From Anaerolineales bacterium (GTDB lineage: Bacteria; Chloroflexota; Anaerolineae; Anaerolineales; Villigracilaceae): a stretch of DNA of 64,000 nt. Of the stretch, positions 32,556 through 41,392 are shown piece by piece. Location of the stretch: contig JAHDWB010000001.1 of assembly GCA_023382595.1 (NCBI GenBank), forward strand, positions 1,178,001 to 1,242,000. The letters run 5' to 3'. Each line of letters starts with the position of its first letter. The stretch's first letter is position 1. The notes below the pieces were generated by a model, which did not search any database, was not told where the DNA came from, and saw nothing but the letters and a program-made list of their open reading frames with translations. Both the position numbers and the translations under genes were made by a program.

Positions 32556-33284
32556 TTACGGATTTTTCTTGAACCGCACCAAGGTGAGATTCTTCGAGCA
32601 GTCGTTGAAAGTATCCAACGTGATGGGGTCGGAGAGCGGCAGACCCGCCTGGTCAAGTATCTGAATCGAAAGCAAGTCAGTGGATGAGATCGGCACGGGA
32701 CCGAGGAAGAATTCAAAGCCTGATCTGCCATAAGCAGGCGCAATACTGCTGACGGTCAATTCATTTTTGGACCTGTTGTTGTAGAACCCGGTCAGGCGGA
32801 CGGTGATTCCCAACATGTCCGCGTTGTTGGCGTCCACGATCGTCCCGCCGATGCCCTGCCAATTGCATCCAAGGTCGGGGCGGATGATGGTGCTGTCAAT
32901 GTAGGTGACGGTGGCGGAGAAGGGCGCCCGCGGCGTGCGAGTCGGCGTCGGTGTGATGGACGGTGTGATCAGTGAAACAACCGTCGGCGAGGGTTCGAGC
33001 GTAAAGGTCGGGACGAGGGTAAAAGCGGGGGTGTCCGTCACTGATAACATGGTCGGAGTCCATGTGGGAGGCGGTTGGATCGGCGTGATCGTTGCTGTGG
33101 GCGGCGCGTTGGGATCACCAGGCGCGAGGGGATTGATGACGGAGTTCGGCAGCATAAATATCGCCACAAAATACAAACCGATGCACAATGTCAGCAGAAG
33201 GGTGAGAATGCTTAACACATCCCACATGCTGAGGCGCGACCTCGGTTTGGCTTCAGGGTAACTTTCGTAGTCGTAATTGCTCAT
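32556..33284 (-). CDS. Membrane-anchored protein with Thr/Pro-rich linker
   Basis: 242 residues. N-terminal cytoplasmic tail, one helix near 25-45, then about 60 residues rich in Thr, Pro and Ser (PTATITPIQPPPTWTPT and similar) and an outer domain of about 110 residues that includes a Cys (LGCNWQG and DCSKN). No family recognised. The long linker and single anchor suggest an envelope protein held away from the membrane. The GTG/ATG start has TGGAG ahead. It lies downstream of the PpiC-type gene by 34 bases and may be cotranscribed. Confidence 0.65.
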   Translation of the reverse strand: MSNYDYESYPEAKPRSRLSMWDVLSILTLLLTLCIGLYFVAIFMLPNSVINPLAPGDPNAPPTATITPIQPPPTWTPTMLSVTDTPAFTLVPTFTLEPSPTVVSLITPSITPTPTRTPRAPFSATVTYIDSTIIRPDLGCNWQGIGGTIVDANNADMLGITVRLTGFYNNRSKNELTVSSIAPAYGRSGFEFFLGPVPISSTDLLSIQILDQAGLPLSDPITLDTFNDCSKNLTLVRFKKNP

Positions 33285-33318
33285 CGGGCGCTCCAGAAAA
33301 ATACTCGCATGGATCTGC

Positions 33319-34197
33319 TCATGGGGCTAGGACAACGTCACTTTTTGCGCGCTGTTCGGCAAGCCACTGTTTCAATGCAAGTTCCTGCATGATCAGCAGG
33401 GCGTCGGGCGAAAGGGAATGCTCGCCTCGCTCAACGGCTTTGAAAATATGAAAACCAGCCTCGGTGGCGATAATACCGCTGGTCTCCCCTGCCTGCAGGG
33501 AAAAGACTGTCTCGTCTGCCGCGGGATCGAGCAGGTAGCCTTTCGGCACCCAGCCCAACTCTCCGCGCGTGACCGGGTCGTAAACAGCCGCCACTTCGTC
33601 GAAATCCTCGCCGTTGTTCAGGCGGGCAAGCGCGGCTTGCGCGTTCGCCTCATTATAGGTCAAAATCTGGCGCAGATGGATTTGCTCCATGGTCGCCGGC
33701 ACATCCGCAATGATTTTGTCACGCATCCATGCCGCTTCAATGGAACGTTTCAAAGACTGTCGGAAGGACGCTTCGTCATACCCGTTGGCGGACATCCATG
33801 CCGCCAGCATCTCCGTCCCGCCGATCTCAGCCGCCAGCGCATCCATTCTGGACTGGAGTTCTGATTCCGTTATATTGAAATTTGCCTCCCTCGCGGCTTG
33901 ACTCAGCAAGACCTGCGCGATCAGATCCTCGAGCACGATGCGGTGTGCATCTTCATCAGAAATGGCATTCCCAAGTTCGGTCTGTGCCGCCTGGAAGCGT
34001 GCCAGTTCCGCCTGAAACTCGGCGATGGTGATGTACTCGCCATTGACGACCGCCGCGGAAGGCGGAGGAGTGGCGGTGGGAGGCTCAAGGGGAAGAGTGG
34101 GCGCTTCGGGGCTGGGCGTGCTCGAGGTCCCGAAAGAGGCGCAGGCGGTAACCCCCAGCATGAGGAACAAAGTCAAAAGGGTTAGTTTGAAACGCAT
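33319..34197 (-). CDS. PpiC-type (parvulin) peptidyl-prolyl isomerase lipoprotein
   Basis: 292 residues. Signal peptide with lipobox MLGVTACAS, a Pro/Thr linker, a SurA-like helical N-terminal region (residues 55-170) and a parvulin domain (about 175-265: HLRQILTYNEANAQAALARL, ELGWVPKGYL, and ETSGIIATEAGFHIFKAVE). It probably folds exported proteins outside the membrane, like PrsA. ATG 34197 lies 7 bases after TATAAT with only AGGA adjacent, so it may be leaderless. A groEL terminator separates it from the chaperonin operon. Confidence 0.85.
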   Translation of the reverse strand: MRFKLTLLTLFLMLGVTACASFGTSSTPSPEAPTLPLEPPTATPPPSAAVVNGEYITIAEFQAELARFQAAQTELGNAISDEDAHRIVLEDLIAQVLLSQAAREANFNITESELQSRMDALAAEIGGTEMLAAWMSANGYDEASFRQSLKRSIEAAWMRDKIIADVPATMEQIHLRQILTYNEANAQAALARLNNGEDFDEVAAVYDPVTRGELGWVPKGYLLDPAADETVFSLQAGETSGIIATEAGFHIFKAVERGEHSLSPDALLIMQELALKQWLAEQRAKSDVVLAP

Positions 34198-34204
34198 TCC
34201 TAAA

Positions 34205-34210
34205 ATTATA
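34205..34210 (-). promoter_or_regulatory. -10 box (TATAAT) of the PpiC-type gene
   Basis: TATAAT, seven bases before the ATG at 34197 on the minus strand. Leaderless or nearly so. Confidence 0.45.
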
Positions 34211-34224
34211 CCCGCTTGGGCAAT

Positions 34225-34255
34225 TAAAAAAGGGACACGGCGGCGCCGTGTCCCT
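34225..34255 (-). terminator. Terminator of the groESL operon
   Basis: AGGGACACGGC, loop, complementary arm (34231-34255), followed on the minus strand by six T; 19 bases after the groEL stop. Confidence 0.88.
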
Positions 34256-34273
34256 ACATTTTTGTGATGGATT

Positions 34274-35935
34274 TTAGTAATCCATGCCGCCCATACCGCC
34301 CGGAGGCATGGCGGGAGCCTTGTCCTTCTCAGGCATGTCGGTGATGAGCACATCGGTGGTGAGGATCATCGCGGCGATGGAGGAGGCGTTTTCGAGCGCG
34401 CCGCGCACAACCTTGACCGGGTCAATGACGCCGGCTTTGATCATGTCCACATATTCGCCGGTCAGCACGTTGAAGCCGATGTTCGGGTTCTTCTTCTCGG
34501 CAGCAGTGCGGCGGACGGTGTCGATGATGACGGAGCCGTCTTCACCGGCATTCGAAGCCAGCTTGCGGATCGGAGCTTCGAGCGCCTTCTTGACGATGTT
34601 GATGCCGACCTTGATCTCTTCGTTGTCGTCATCTGCATGCGTCTTGGCAAGCTTGTCGAGCTTGTTGGCGGCGTTGATTAGGGAGATCTCACCGCCGGGG
34701 ACGATGCCTTCTTCCACTGCGGCGCGCGCGGCGGAAAGGGCGTCTTCAACGCGGTGCTTCTTTTCCTTCATTTCAGTTTCGGTCGCAGCGCCCACGCGGA
34801 TGATGGCGACACCGCCGCTCAACTTGGCAAGGCGTTCCTGGAGCTTCTCGCGGTCGTAATCGCTGGTGCTCTTGTCGATCTCGATGCGGATCTCCTTGAT
34901 GCGTCCTTCGATATCAGCCTTCTTGCCTTTGCCGCCGACGACGGTAGTGTTTTCCTTGTCGGAGACGACCTTCTCGGCGCGTCCCAGATCCTGCACGGTG
35001 GCGGATTCGAGCTTGCGTCCCATCTCTTCGGAGATGACCTGTCCGCCGGTCAGGACGGCGATGTCCTGCAGCATGGCTTTGCGGCGGTCGCCGAAGCCGG
35101 GGGCTTTGACAGCCAGCACGTTCAACATGCCGCGGATCTTGTTGAGGATCAGGGTGGCGAGGGCTTCACCGTCGATGTCTTCGGCGATGATGACCAGTTC
35201 GCGTTTGCCGAGCTGGACGAGTTTTTCGAGCAGGGGCACGATGTCCTGCGCGGCGGAGATCTTCTTATCATAGATCAGGACATACGCGTCACTGATCTGG
35301 GCTTCCATGGATTCGGCGTTGGTGATGAAGTAGGGTGAGAGGTAACCGCGGTCGAACTGCATACCTTCCACATATTCGGTTTCGAACTGCATGGTCTTGG
35401 ATTCTTCGACCGTGATCACGCCGTCCTTGCCGACCTTGTCCATCACATCCGCAATGAGCTGACCGACTTCCTCATCCGCCGCGGAGTTGGTGGCGACGGA
35501 AGCGATCTCTTCCTTGGTATCGATCTTGACGGAGTTCTTCTTGAGTTCCACCACGATGGTATCGGTGGCGAGTTCGATGCCGCGCTTGAGGAGCATCGGA
35601 TTGTAACCAGCCTCGAGCGCCTTCAAACCTTCGTTGACGATGGCATGAGCCAGTACGGTGGAGGTGGTGGTACCGTCACCGGCAATATCGTTGGTCTTCT
35701 GAGCCGCTTCCTTGAGGAGCTGGGCGCCCATGTTCTCGAACGGGTCTTCCAGTTCGATCTCCTTGGCGACGGACACGCCGTCGTGGGTGATGGTCGGGGA
35801 ACCGAACTTGCGATCCACAGCCACATTGCGTCCCTTCGGACCGAGGGTGGCGGACACCGCATTGGCGACCACGTTCATACCGTTCTTAAGCTTGCGGCGC
35901 GCTTCTTCTGAAAATACAAGTTGTTTTGCTGCCAT
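34274..35935 (-). CDS. groEL: Chaperonin GroEL (Hsp60)
   Basis: 553 residues with all chaperonin hallmarks: GPKGRNV and DGVTVAK-like [10 protein letters not shown], the [17 protein letters not shown]-binding segment and the C-terminal GGMGGMDY tail. It forms the 14-mer folding chamber with GroES. Directly downstream of groES by 35 bases in a heat-shock operon controlled by a CIRCE element. Length is slightly above the common 540-548 residues because of a longer C-terminal part. Confidence 0.99.
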   Translation of the reverse strand: MAAKQLVFSEEARRKLKNGMNVVANAVSATLGPKGRNVAVDRKFGSPTITHDGVSVAKEIELEDPFENMGAQLLKEAAQKTNDIAGDGTTTSTVLAHAIVNEGLKALEAGYNPMLLKRGIELATDTIVVELKKNSVKIDTKEEIASVATNSAADEEVGQLIADVMDKVGKDGVITVEESKTMQFETEYVEGMQFDRGYLSPYFITNAESMEAQISDAYVLIYDKKISAAQDIVPLLEKLVQLGKRELVIIAEDIDGEALATLILNKIRGMLNVLAVKAPGFGDRRKAMLQDIAVLTGGQVISEEMGRKLESATVQDLGRAEKVVSDKENTTVVGGKGKKADIEGRIKEIRIEIDKSTSDYDREKLQERLAKLSGGVAIIRVGAATETEMKEKKHRVEDALSAARAAVEEGIVPGGEISLINAANKLDKLAKTHADDDNEEIKVGINIVKKALEAPIRKLASNAGEDGSVIIDTVRRTAAEKKNPNIGFNVLTGEYVDMIKAGVIDPVKVVRGALENASSIAAMILTTDVLITDMPEKDKAPAMPPGGMGGMDY

Positions 35936-35970
35936 AGGTCACTTCCTGTTTATGAATTTGAATGGGGAAT

Positions 35971-36267
35971 TTATCCAACAATGCCGAGAATGTCGCTCTC
36001 GCGCAGGATGAGCAGTTTCTTGCCATCCATCTTCACTTCGGTGCCGGAATACTTGGCGAAGAGGACGGTATCGCCCACCTTCACATCCATGGCGATGCGC
36101 TCGCCCTTGTCGTTGCGGTCACCAGGACCCGCCGCCAGGATCTTGCCCTGCTGGGGTTTTTCCTTTGCGGTTTCAGGAAGGACGATACCGCTCGCAGTCA
36201 CTTCCTCCTGCTCGATGGGTTCCACGAGCACGCGGCCGCCCAAAGGTTTGAACGAGATTTTTGCCAT
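35971..36267 (-). CDS. groES: Co-chaperonin GroES (Hsp10)
   Basis: 98 residues with the typical beginning ([16 protein letters not shown]), the mobile loop ([20 protein letters not shown]) and a C-terminal [14 protein letters not shown]. It caps GroEL. First gene of the groESL operon, with GGAGGC near the ATG. Confidence 0.99.
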   Translation of the reverse strand: MAKISFKPLGGRVLVEPIEQEEVTASGIVLPETAKEKPQQGKILAAGPGDRNDKGERIAMDVKVGDTVLFAKYSGTEVKMDGKKLLILRESDILGIVG

Positions 36268-36312
36268 TTCTTGCCTCCATTACGAGTTTTGATTTTTTGA
36301 ATAAGCACACAA

Positions 36313-36339
36313 TTAGCACTCAAATCAAACGAGTGCTAA
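36313..36339. promoter_or_regulatory. CIRCE element (HrcA operator) of groESL
   Basis: TTAGCACTC, nine bases, GAGTGCTAA: a perfect CIRCE consensus. It overlaps the predicted groESL transcription start on the minus strand, so HrcA should block initiation until heat shock. hrcA itself is not in the window. Confidence 0.97.
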
Positions 36340-36344
36340 ATCCT

Positions 36345-36373
36345 ATCTTACTCACTTGGAAGGGCAAAGTCAA
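36345..36373 (-). promoter_or_regulatory. Housekeeping promoter of groESL
   Basis: On the minus strand TTGACT (36368-36373), 17-base spacer, TAAGAT (36345-36350). The CIRCE begins 5 bases downstream of the -10. The same TTGACT/TAAGAT pair precedes the TPR gene at 39184. Confidence 0.9.
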
Positions 36374-36472
36374 GGGGGAATATAAAAATTCTTACAAATC
36401 TCTGACATCCCCCCGCCTCGTTCCAGACCTGAAACTGCCCGGCAACCCCGTTCCTTTTCCCCGCTGACAGGT

Positions 36473-37912
36473 TTACGGCGCGGTCGTCGGCGTCGCCGTC
36501 GGGCGGATGCCCGCACTGGCATTTGCATCCGTATCGAAAGCGCAGATATTCCGCACCACCACCATGTCCGCGGCGATGTTCGGGTCGCTGATATATTCCG
36601 AGCTTTCGATGATTCGGGCGATCTCCAGCGCCTCGGCACAATAACTTTGCCTCGGCGTGCTCAACGCCGCCAACTGGGAAGCGTAAATATCAAAGTAATA
36701 CACCGTACTCAGCGAAAGCTGAACCGGCTCGACCGCCGTAGGCGTGTCATTGGGACCGCACCCGCCGCGCCCATCACAGGATTCCTCTGGCGTACATCCG
36801 CGCACCGCGCATTTAAACGCTAAAATACCTGTCTCATAGTTGCGGTTCTTGTGATACAACGTGCCCAACTCACCGTAAAACACCGCGTTATCCGGCTGGA
36901 ACTCGATCGTCCGCTGCACATTGCGAATGGCGATGAAGAACTCGCCCATCTGCGAGTAGGTTCGCGCAATCGAGAGATACGGGGTCGGGTCCTGCACACC
37001 CAACTGCTGGTTGATGCGCGCCGCATCCGCAAAATATTCCAGCGCTTTCTCGTATAGATCGCGCTGAACCTGTTCATTGGGACTCCTGAAGGCGAGAGCG
37101 CGGTAATTCGCACCAGCACGCAGGTACAGGAAGGTCAGGTTCGGGTTGATCGCAATCGCGCGGTCATACGATTGAATGGCTAACGCATATTCTCCCAGTG
37201 ATTCCAGCACATAGGCATGGACGCGGTGCACATCCATCAGCGACGGGTCGCGTTCCAGCGCCTGCTCGATGGTCTGCAATGCCTGAGTCCACTTTTGCTG
37301 GTCAACCAACACCTCGGCATAGACCGCCTGGGCAAGCGCGCTGGAATTGTCCAATTGCAGGGCGCGCACCGCCGCCTGCTCCGATTGCGTCCGCAGGGAT
37401 TGCTTTTCACGGTCTGCCCGCGTGTAGCTCGCCTTCCAGTTCAAAGCAAGCGAATACATTGCATGGGCGTAACTGCTGTCGGGATTTATTTCGATCGCTT
37501 TTTCAGCGGATGCCAACGCCTCATCGAGACGGACAAGAACCTCTTCCTGCCGCACGATCAATGCCGTGGAATAGATCTGGATGCGCGCCAGCTGTGCCAG
37601 AACCTCGGCGTTGTTCGGGTCTACCAGCGCGGCTTCACGGTAGGCGGTGATCGCGCCGGGGATGATCGTGCCGTCCTCCGCCACAGAATCGCTTAATTTT
37701 CCGGCGGTGAAGAGCGCATCCCCTTCCAACAGGTAGGAGGACGCAAAGCGTGTCGGCGTGGGCGTGGGCAGAAAGAGCGGCTTGACATCGCCCTGCTGCA
37801 CAGAGCGGATCAGCCAGATGCCGCCCAGGATCAGCACGACCAAAAGGAACATGCGATACACGACGGTATCGTCACGACGGCGGAAGAGGGGACGTTTACT
37901 GGAAATCTGCAT
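36473..37912 (-). CDS. TPR-repeat membrane protein (first of two paralogues, distal)
   Basis: 479 residues. Short basic N terminus, one helix (about 20-36), a Pro/Thr linker (LPTPTPTRF) and roughly eight TPR-type helix pairs, with the hallmark LDEALASAEKAIEINPDSSYA and QSYDRAIAINPNLTFLYLRA. The C terminus carries a Cys-rich loop (CAVRGCTPEESC) and the tail ends in Thr/Pro. Membrane-anchored TPR proteins usually serve as scaffolds for envelope complexes; the partner is unknown. It lies 21 bases downstream of its paralogue and shares its promoter. Confidence 0.8.
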   Translation of the reverse strand: MQISSKRPLFRRRDDTVVYRMFLLVVLILGGIWLIRSVQQGDVKPLFLPTPTPTRFASSYLLEGDALFTAGKLSDSVAEDGTIIPGAITAYREAALVDPNNAEVLAQLARIQIYSTALIVRQEEVLVRLDEALASAEKAIEINPDSSYAHAMYSLALNWKASYTRADREKQSLRTQSEQAAVRALQLDNSSALAQAVYAEVLVDQQKWTQALQTIEQALERDPSLMDVHRVHAYVLESLGEYALAIQSYDRAIAINPNLTFLYLRAGANYRALAFRSPNEQVQRDLYEKALEYFADAARINQQLGVQDPTPYLSIARTYSQMGEFFIAIRNVQRTIEFQPDNAVFYGELGTLYHKNRNYETGILAFKCAVRGCTPEESCDGRGGCGPNDTPTAVEPVQLSLSTVYYFDIYASQLAALSTPRQSYCAEALEIARIIESSEYISDPNIAADMVVVRNICAFDTDANASAGIRPTATPTTAP

Positions 37913-37933
37913 GGCGAAGAAAAGGGATCGGAA

Positions 37934-39184
37934 TCAAGAATCAGGTGTCGGCGAAGGAGGAGGCGCATCCAGATTTTGCTGACAACGGTCAATAATCGCG
38001 TTGGCGTTATCCACCGACAGCGTATCCGACGGGATGCGGGAAATGATCAACTGGGCGATCTGCAGCGCCTCGCCGCATTGATTCAGGCGGGAGAGCGCCA
38101 GCCCATAGGTGAAGTAATATTCAGCAACGCGCGGCGAATTGGGGACGAGCTGGATCGCATCCAACTGGACGCCGTCTTCCGTCAACCCGCCCTTGACCAC
38201 ATAACTGAGTTGTTCCATCGCATCGGGCCAGTAGGCGTTGCGGTAATACATCACGCCGAGGTTGCCGCGCAAAGCCGTATCGGAGGGACTGTCGGTGACT
38301 GCCTGCTCGGCGTACTGCATCGCTTTGCCGTATTCGCCGATGCTGGCGTATGCACGCGACATATAAAGGTCGGGCAGCGGGTCCTGTGGATTGAGCGCAT
38401 TGGCGCGCGTATAGGATTCCACCGCCTTGTCGTAAATTTCAAGCGCGCGATAGCAGCGCCCCATGGCAAGGTGCAGGTCGGAAATATTGGGATTGATCGT
38501 GATCGCGGCTTCGAATTCGCGGATGGCTTCCTCATTGTTACCGGTGGCTTCCAAAATAATGCCGCGTGCGCGATGGGTTTCGAGCGTATTCGGCGCGAGC
38601 GCTTGCGCCACACGCGATTCCTCCGCAGCCCTTTCAATCCCTTCAAATGAACTGGAGCCGTTATAAAAAGCGTTCACCAGGATCTCGACATAATAAGCGT
38701 GAGCCAGCGCGTTGTTGGGATCGAGTTCCAGCGCGCGCTTGATACCGGATTCCGCCTCCAGAAATTGGTTCTGAAATCCAAGCGCCCACGCGCGGACGGC
38801 GTGCGCCATCGAACTGGCGGGGTTGAGCAGGAGCGCGTCCTCGGCGCTGGTTTGAGCTTCACCATATCTGCCCGCGAACACAAGCGTACGCGCCAGCATG
38901 ATATGACCGACAGGGTCTTCCGGGCGCGAAGCGACCGCCTGCTTGTATGATTCAATGGCAGGCAGCAGTTTGCCTTCCTCGAAGAACGTCTCCGCCTGGG
39001 CAATGAAAGCCTCCGGCGCAGTCGTCGGCGTGGGAGATGGAACGCCGAGCGGATCCACGTTCGGGACAATGAACCGCGTCACGTATGAAGCGCCCAGCAC
39101 CAACAGGCTGAGCAGAATGATCATAAACCAGTTCGGCTTGTTCCGCCGCCGGTTCATGCTCCACTTACTTCCTCGTAAATACAT
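37934..39184 (-). CDS. TPR-repeat membrane protein (second paralogue, proximal)
   Basis: 416 residues with the same plan as its neighbour: basic N terminus, helix near 18-36 (NWFMIILLSLLVLGASY), Pro/Thr linker and about ten TPR-like helices (FLEAESGIKRALELDPNNAL, EAIREFEAAITINPNISDL). I take the ATG at 39184 because a strong promoter (TTGACT, 18 bases, TAAGAT) ends 6 bases before it, giving a leaderless start; ATG 39157 with a weak GGAG is the alternative. Cell-envelope scaffold is the most likely role. Confidence 0.8.
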   Translation of the reverse strand: MYLRGSKWSMNRRRNKPNWFMIILLSLLVLGASYVTRFIVPNVDPLGVPSPTPTTAPEAFIAQAETFFEEGKLLPAIESYKQAVASRPEDPVGHIMLARTLVFAGRYGEAQTSAEDALLLNPASSMAHAVRAWALGFQNQFLEAESGIKRALELDPNNALAHAYYVEILVNAFYNGSSSFEGIERAAEESRVAQALAPNTLETHRARGIILEATGNNEEAIREFEAAITINPNISDLHLAMGRCYRALEIYDKAVESYTRANALNPQDPLPDLYMSRAYASIGEYGKAMQYAEQAVTDSPSDTALRGNLGVMYYRNAYWPDAMEQLSYVVKGGLTEDGVQLDAIQLVPNSPRVAEYYFTYGLALSRLNQCGEALQIAQLIISRIPSDTLSVDNANAIIDRCQQNLDAPPPSPTPDS

Positions 39185-39190
39185 GGATTC

Positions 39191-39220
39191 ATCTTACCAT
39201 TCGCCGGAAACCACAGTCAA
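39191..39220 (-). promoter_or_regulatory. Promoter of the TPR gene pair, leaderless geometry
   Basis: TTGACT (39215-39220), 18-base spacer, TAAGAT (39191-39196), then six bases to the ATG at 39184. Best example of the leaderless pattern in the window because a full -35 is present. Confidence 0.75.
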
Positions 39221-39256
39221 GCAGGGGCATTAATCTCTAATTTGCTTCTTATATGC

Positions 39257-39262
39257 TAAAAT
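39257..39262 (+). promoter_or_regulatory. -10 box (TAAAAT) of trmD, leaderless geometry
   Basis: TAAAAT, six bases (CACTTT), ATG at 39269; no ribosome binding site. Divergent from the TPR promoter 37 bases away. Confidence 0.5.
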
Positions 39263-39268
39263 CACTTT

Positions 39269-40024
39269 ATGCGCTTTGAGGTCTTCACTCTCCTGCCCGA
39301 AGTCTTCCCATCCTACCTTGAAACCAGTATTCTCAAACGCGCACGCGAGCGGGGACTGCTCGACATCGGCATTCACAACATCCGCGACTACACGCACGAC
39401 AAACACCACACCACCGACGACACGCCCTATGGCGGCGGCGGCGGCATGGTCATGAAACCGGAACCGGTCTTTGAAGCCGTCGAATCCGTTCTGGGACTGG
39501 CTGCGCCTCATTCCCCGCCCCAGCCTGATTCAAACATCCCGATCATTCTCCTCACCCCGCAGGGACGCGTCTTCAACCAGTCCATCGCGCAGGAATTATC
39601 AACGCACCCGCGCATCGCCCTCCTCTGCGGACGCTATGAAGGCGTCGACGAACGCATCCGCGAGCATCTGGTCACCGACGAGATCTCCATCGGCGATTAC
39701 GTCCTGACCGGCGGAGAACTGCCCGCGCTCATCCTCATCGACGCCGTTGCACGCCTGCTTCCCGGCGTGCTCGGCGACCCGACCGGCGCGGAAGATGACT
39801 CGCACGCCATGGGCTTGCTCGAATACCCACACTACACAAAACCTGCCGAATTCCGCGGCTGGAAGGTACCGGACATTTTGACCTCCGGCGACCACGGAAA
39901 AATAGACAAATGGCGGCGCGAACAGGCACTGGAACGCACATTTCGAAAACGCCCCGATATGCTCGAAAAGGCGGAATTGACAAAAGACGATTTGAAATTT
40001 ATTGAAAAGTTGAAGAACGGTTAA
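39269..40024 (+). CDS. trmD: tRNA (guanine37-N1)-methyltransferase
   Basis: 251 residues, normal TrmD length. The knot signature is intact: [13 protein letters not shown] and [11 protein letters not shown], and the N-terminal [21 protein letters not shown]. It methylates G37 of tRNAs to prevent frameshifting. The usual neighbours rimM, rpsP and rplS are not here. Starts 6 bases after a -10 box, so the mRNA is probably leaderless. Confidence 0.97.
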   Translation: MRFEVFTLLPEVFPSYLETSILKRARERGLLDIGIHNIRDYTHDKHHTTDDTPYGGGGGMVMKPEPVFEAVESVLGLAAPHSPPQPDSNIPIILLTPQGRVFNQSIAQELSTHPRIALLCGRYEGVDERIREHLVTDEISIGDYVLTGGELPALILIDAVARLLPGVLGDPTGAEDDSHAMGLLEYPHYTKPAEFRGWKVPDILTSGDHGKIDKWRREQALERTFRKRPDMLEKAELTKDDLKFIEKLKNG

Positions 40025-40099
40025 AACGTTTGAAGGGCTGAAGGCTGGCAGCAAGGCGCCATCCAACCTTTAAACTTGCAAATCCACACGGAGGAACTT

Positions 40100-41374
40100 A
40101 TGTCAGCACGCTTGAACTACGGCAAGACCTTCCTGCTCGGCTTTGGTTTTTTTGGCGTCAGTATCATCTGGGGGGTGTATAACGCCTTCGTCCCCATCTT
40201 CCTCGCCGATAGGTTCGGGTTGGCTCCCGCTCTTATCGGCTTCTTCATGACGCTCGACAACATTGCCGCGCTCTTCATCCAACCGCCCGTCGGAGCCTGG
40301 TCGGACCGCCTCCGCACCCCGCTGGGACGGCGCATTCCCTTCATTCTCATCGGCGCGCCGATCACCGCCCTGGCATTCGGGTTGATCCCGCTCGCAGCGG
40401 TGCTGCCGCTCTTCGTGGCGTGTACCAGCACACTCCTGCTCAGCGCAGCGCTGTGGCGCACTCCTGTCGTGGCGCTTATGCCTGATATCACCCCATCGAA
40501 ATTCCGCTCACAGGCGAACGGCGTCATCAACTTCATGGGCGGCGTTGGGACCATAGTTGCGCTGCAAACCGGCGGCATGCTTTATAAAATGAGTCCCAAC
40601 TTCCCATTCTGGCTTGGTTCTGCGCTGGTCATCATCGCAGCGTTGATCGTCTATCTCTTCATCGAAGAGCCAAAAGAATATGAAGAGACCGAAAAACAAC
40701 CCGGTATGTTCGAAAGCCTGAAAGAGGTTTTTCGCGACGCCGACAAAAGCGGACTGCGCATCCTGCTCGCCATTTTCTTCTGGTTCATCGGCTACTCCGC
40801 AGTGGACACTTTTTTCACGCTCTACGCCAGAAATCACCTTGGCTTGAACGAAGGCGACGGTGCAACCCTGCTTTCCATCCTGCCGCTGTTCTTCGTTCTC
40901 TTTGCCATCCCAGCGGGGTATGTCGCGACAAAACTCGGACGCAAGACCACCATCTCCATCGGGTTGATCACCGTCACCATCATGCTGATCCTGCTATACG
41001 TCACGCCCGCTGAAGCGCTGTTGACCGCCATCGCGCCCCTGCCGCTGGTCGGCATTCCGCTGGAGGAGGGCGGCGCGCGCATGCTCACATTGGCGGGCGT
41101 ACTGCTTATCTTCGGAGGCGTCGGCTGGGCGTTCGTGAACATCAACTCCCTGCCCATGATCGTGGACTTGACCAGCGCAGCACGCATCGGGACATACACA
41201 GGATTGTATTATCTGTTCTCCACCTTCTCCGCCATCGTCGGTCCAAACATCAACGGATGGGCGATCCAACTCACGAACAACAACTACAACATCATCATGG
41301 CGCTCGCCCCGATCTTTATGATGATCGCTTTCACGCTCATGATCGGCGTAAAACGCGGTGAAGCGACACAGTAA
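40100..41374 (+). CDS. MFS transporter, SLC45/GPH-like
   Basis: 424 residues, about 12 helices. The loop motif after helix 2 reads PPVGAWSDRLRTPLGRRIPF, the form found in the SLC45/sucrose-type and glycoside-pentoside MFS groups, and a second at GYVATKLGRKTTISIG. GGAGG is 6 bases before the ATG at 40100. Directly upstream of the nucleoside ABC operon (18 bases before the first binding-protein gene), so it may share expression with it. Substrate unknown. Confidence 0.82.
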   Translation: MSARLNYGKTFLLGFGFFGVSIIWGVYNAFVPIFLADRFGLAPALIGFFMTLDNIAALFIQPPVGAWSDRLRTPLGRRIPFILIGAPITALAFGLIPLAAVLPLFVACTSTLLLSAALWRTPVVALMPDITPSKFRSQANGVINFMGGVGTIVALQTGGMLYKMSPNFPFWLGSALVIIAALIVYLFIEEPKEYEETEKQPGMFESLKEVFRDADKSGLRILLAIFFWFIGYSAVDTFFTLYARNHLGLNEGDGATLLSILPLFFVLFAIPAGYVATKLGRKTTISIGLITVTIMLILLYVTPAEALLTAIAPLPLVGIPLEEGGARMLTLAGVLLIFGGVGWAFVNINSLPMIVDLTSAARIGTYTGLYYLFSTFSAIVGPNINGWAIQLTNNNYNIIMALAPIFMMIAFTLMIGVKRGEATQ

Positions 41375-41392
41375 AGACCTGATGGGTTTTCT

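Noticed and set aside
31766-32743. 325-codon minus-strand open frame
   Set aside because: Mostly antisense to ilvE, including its terminator; no motifs.
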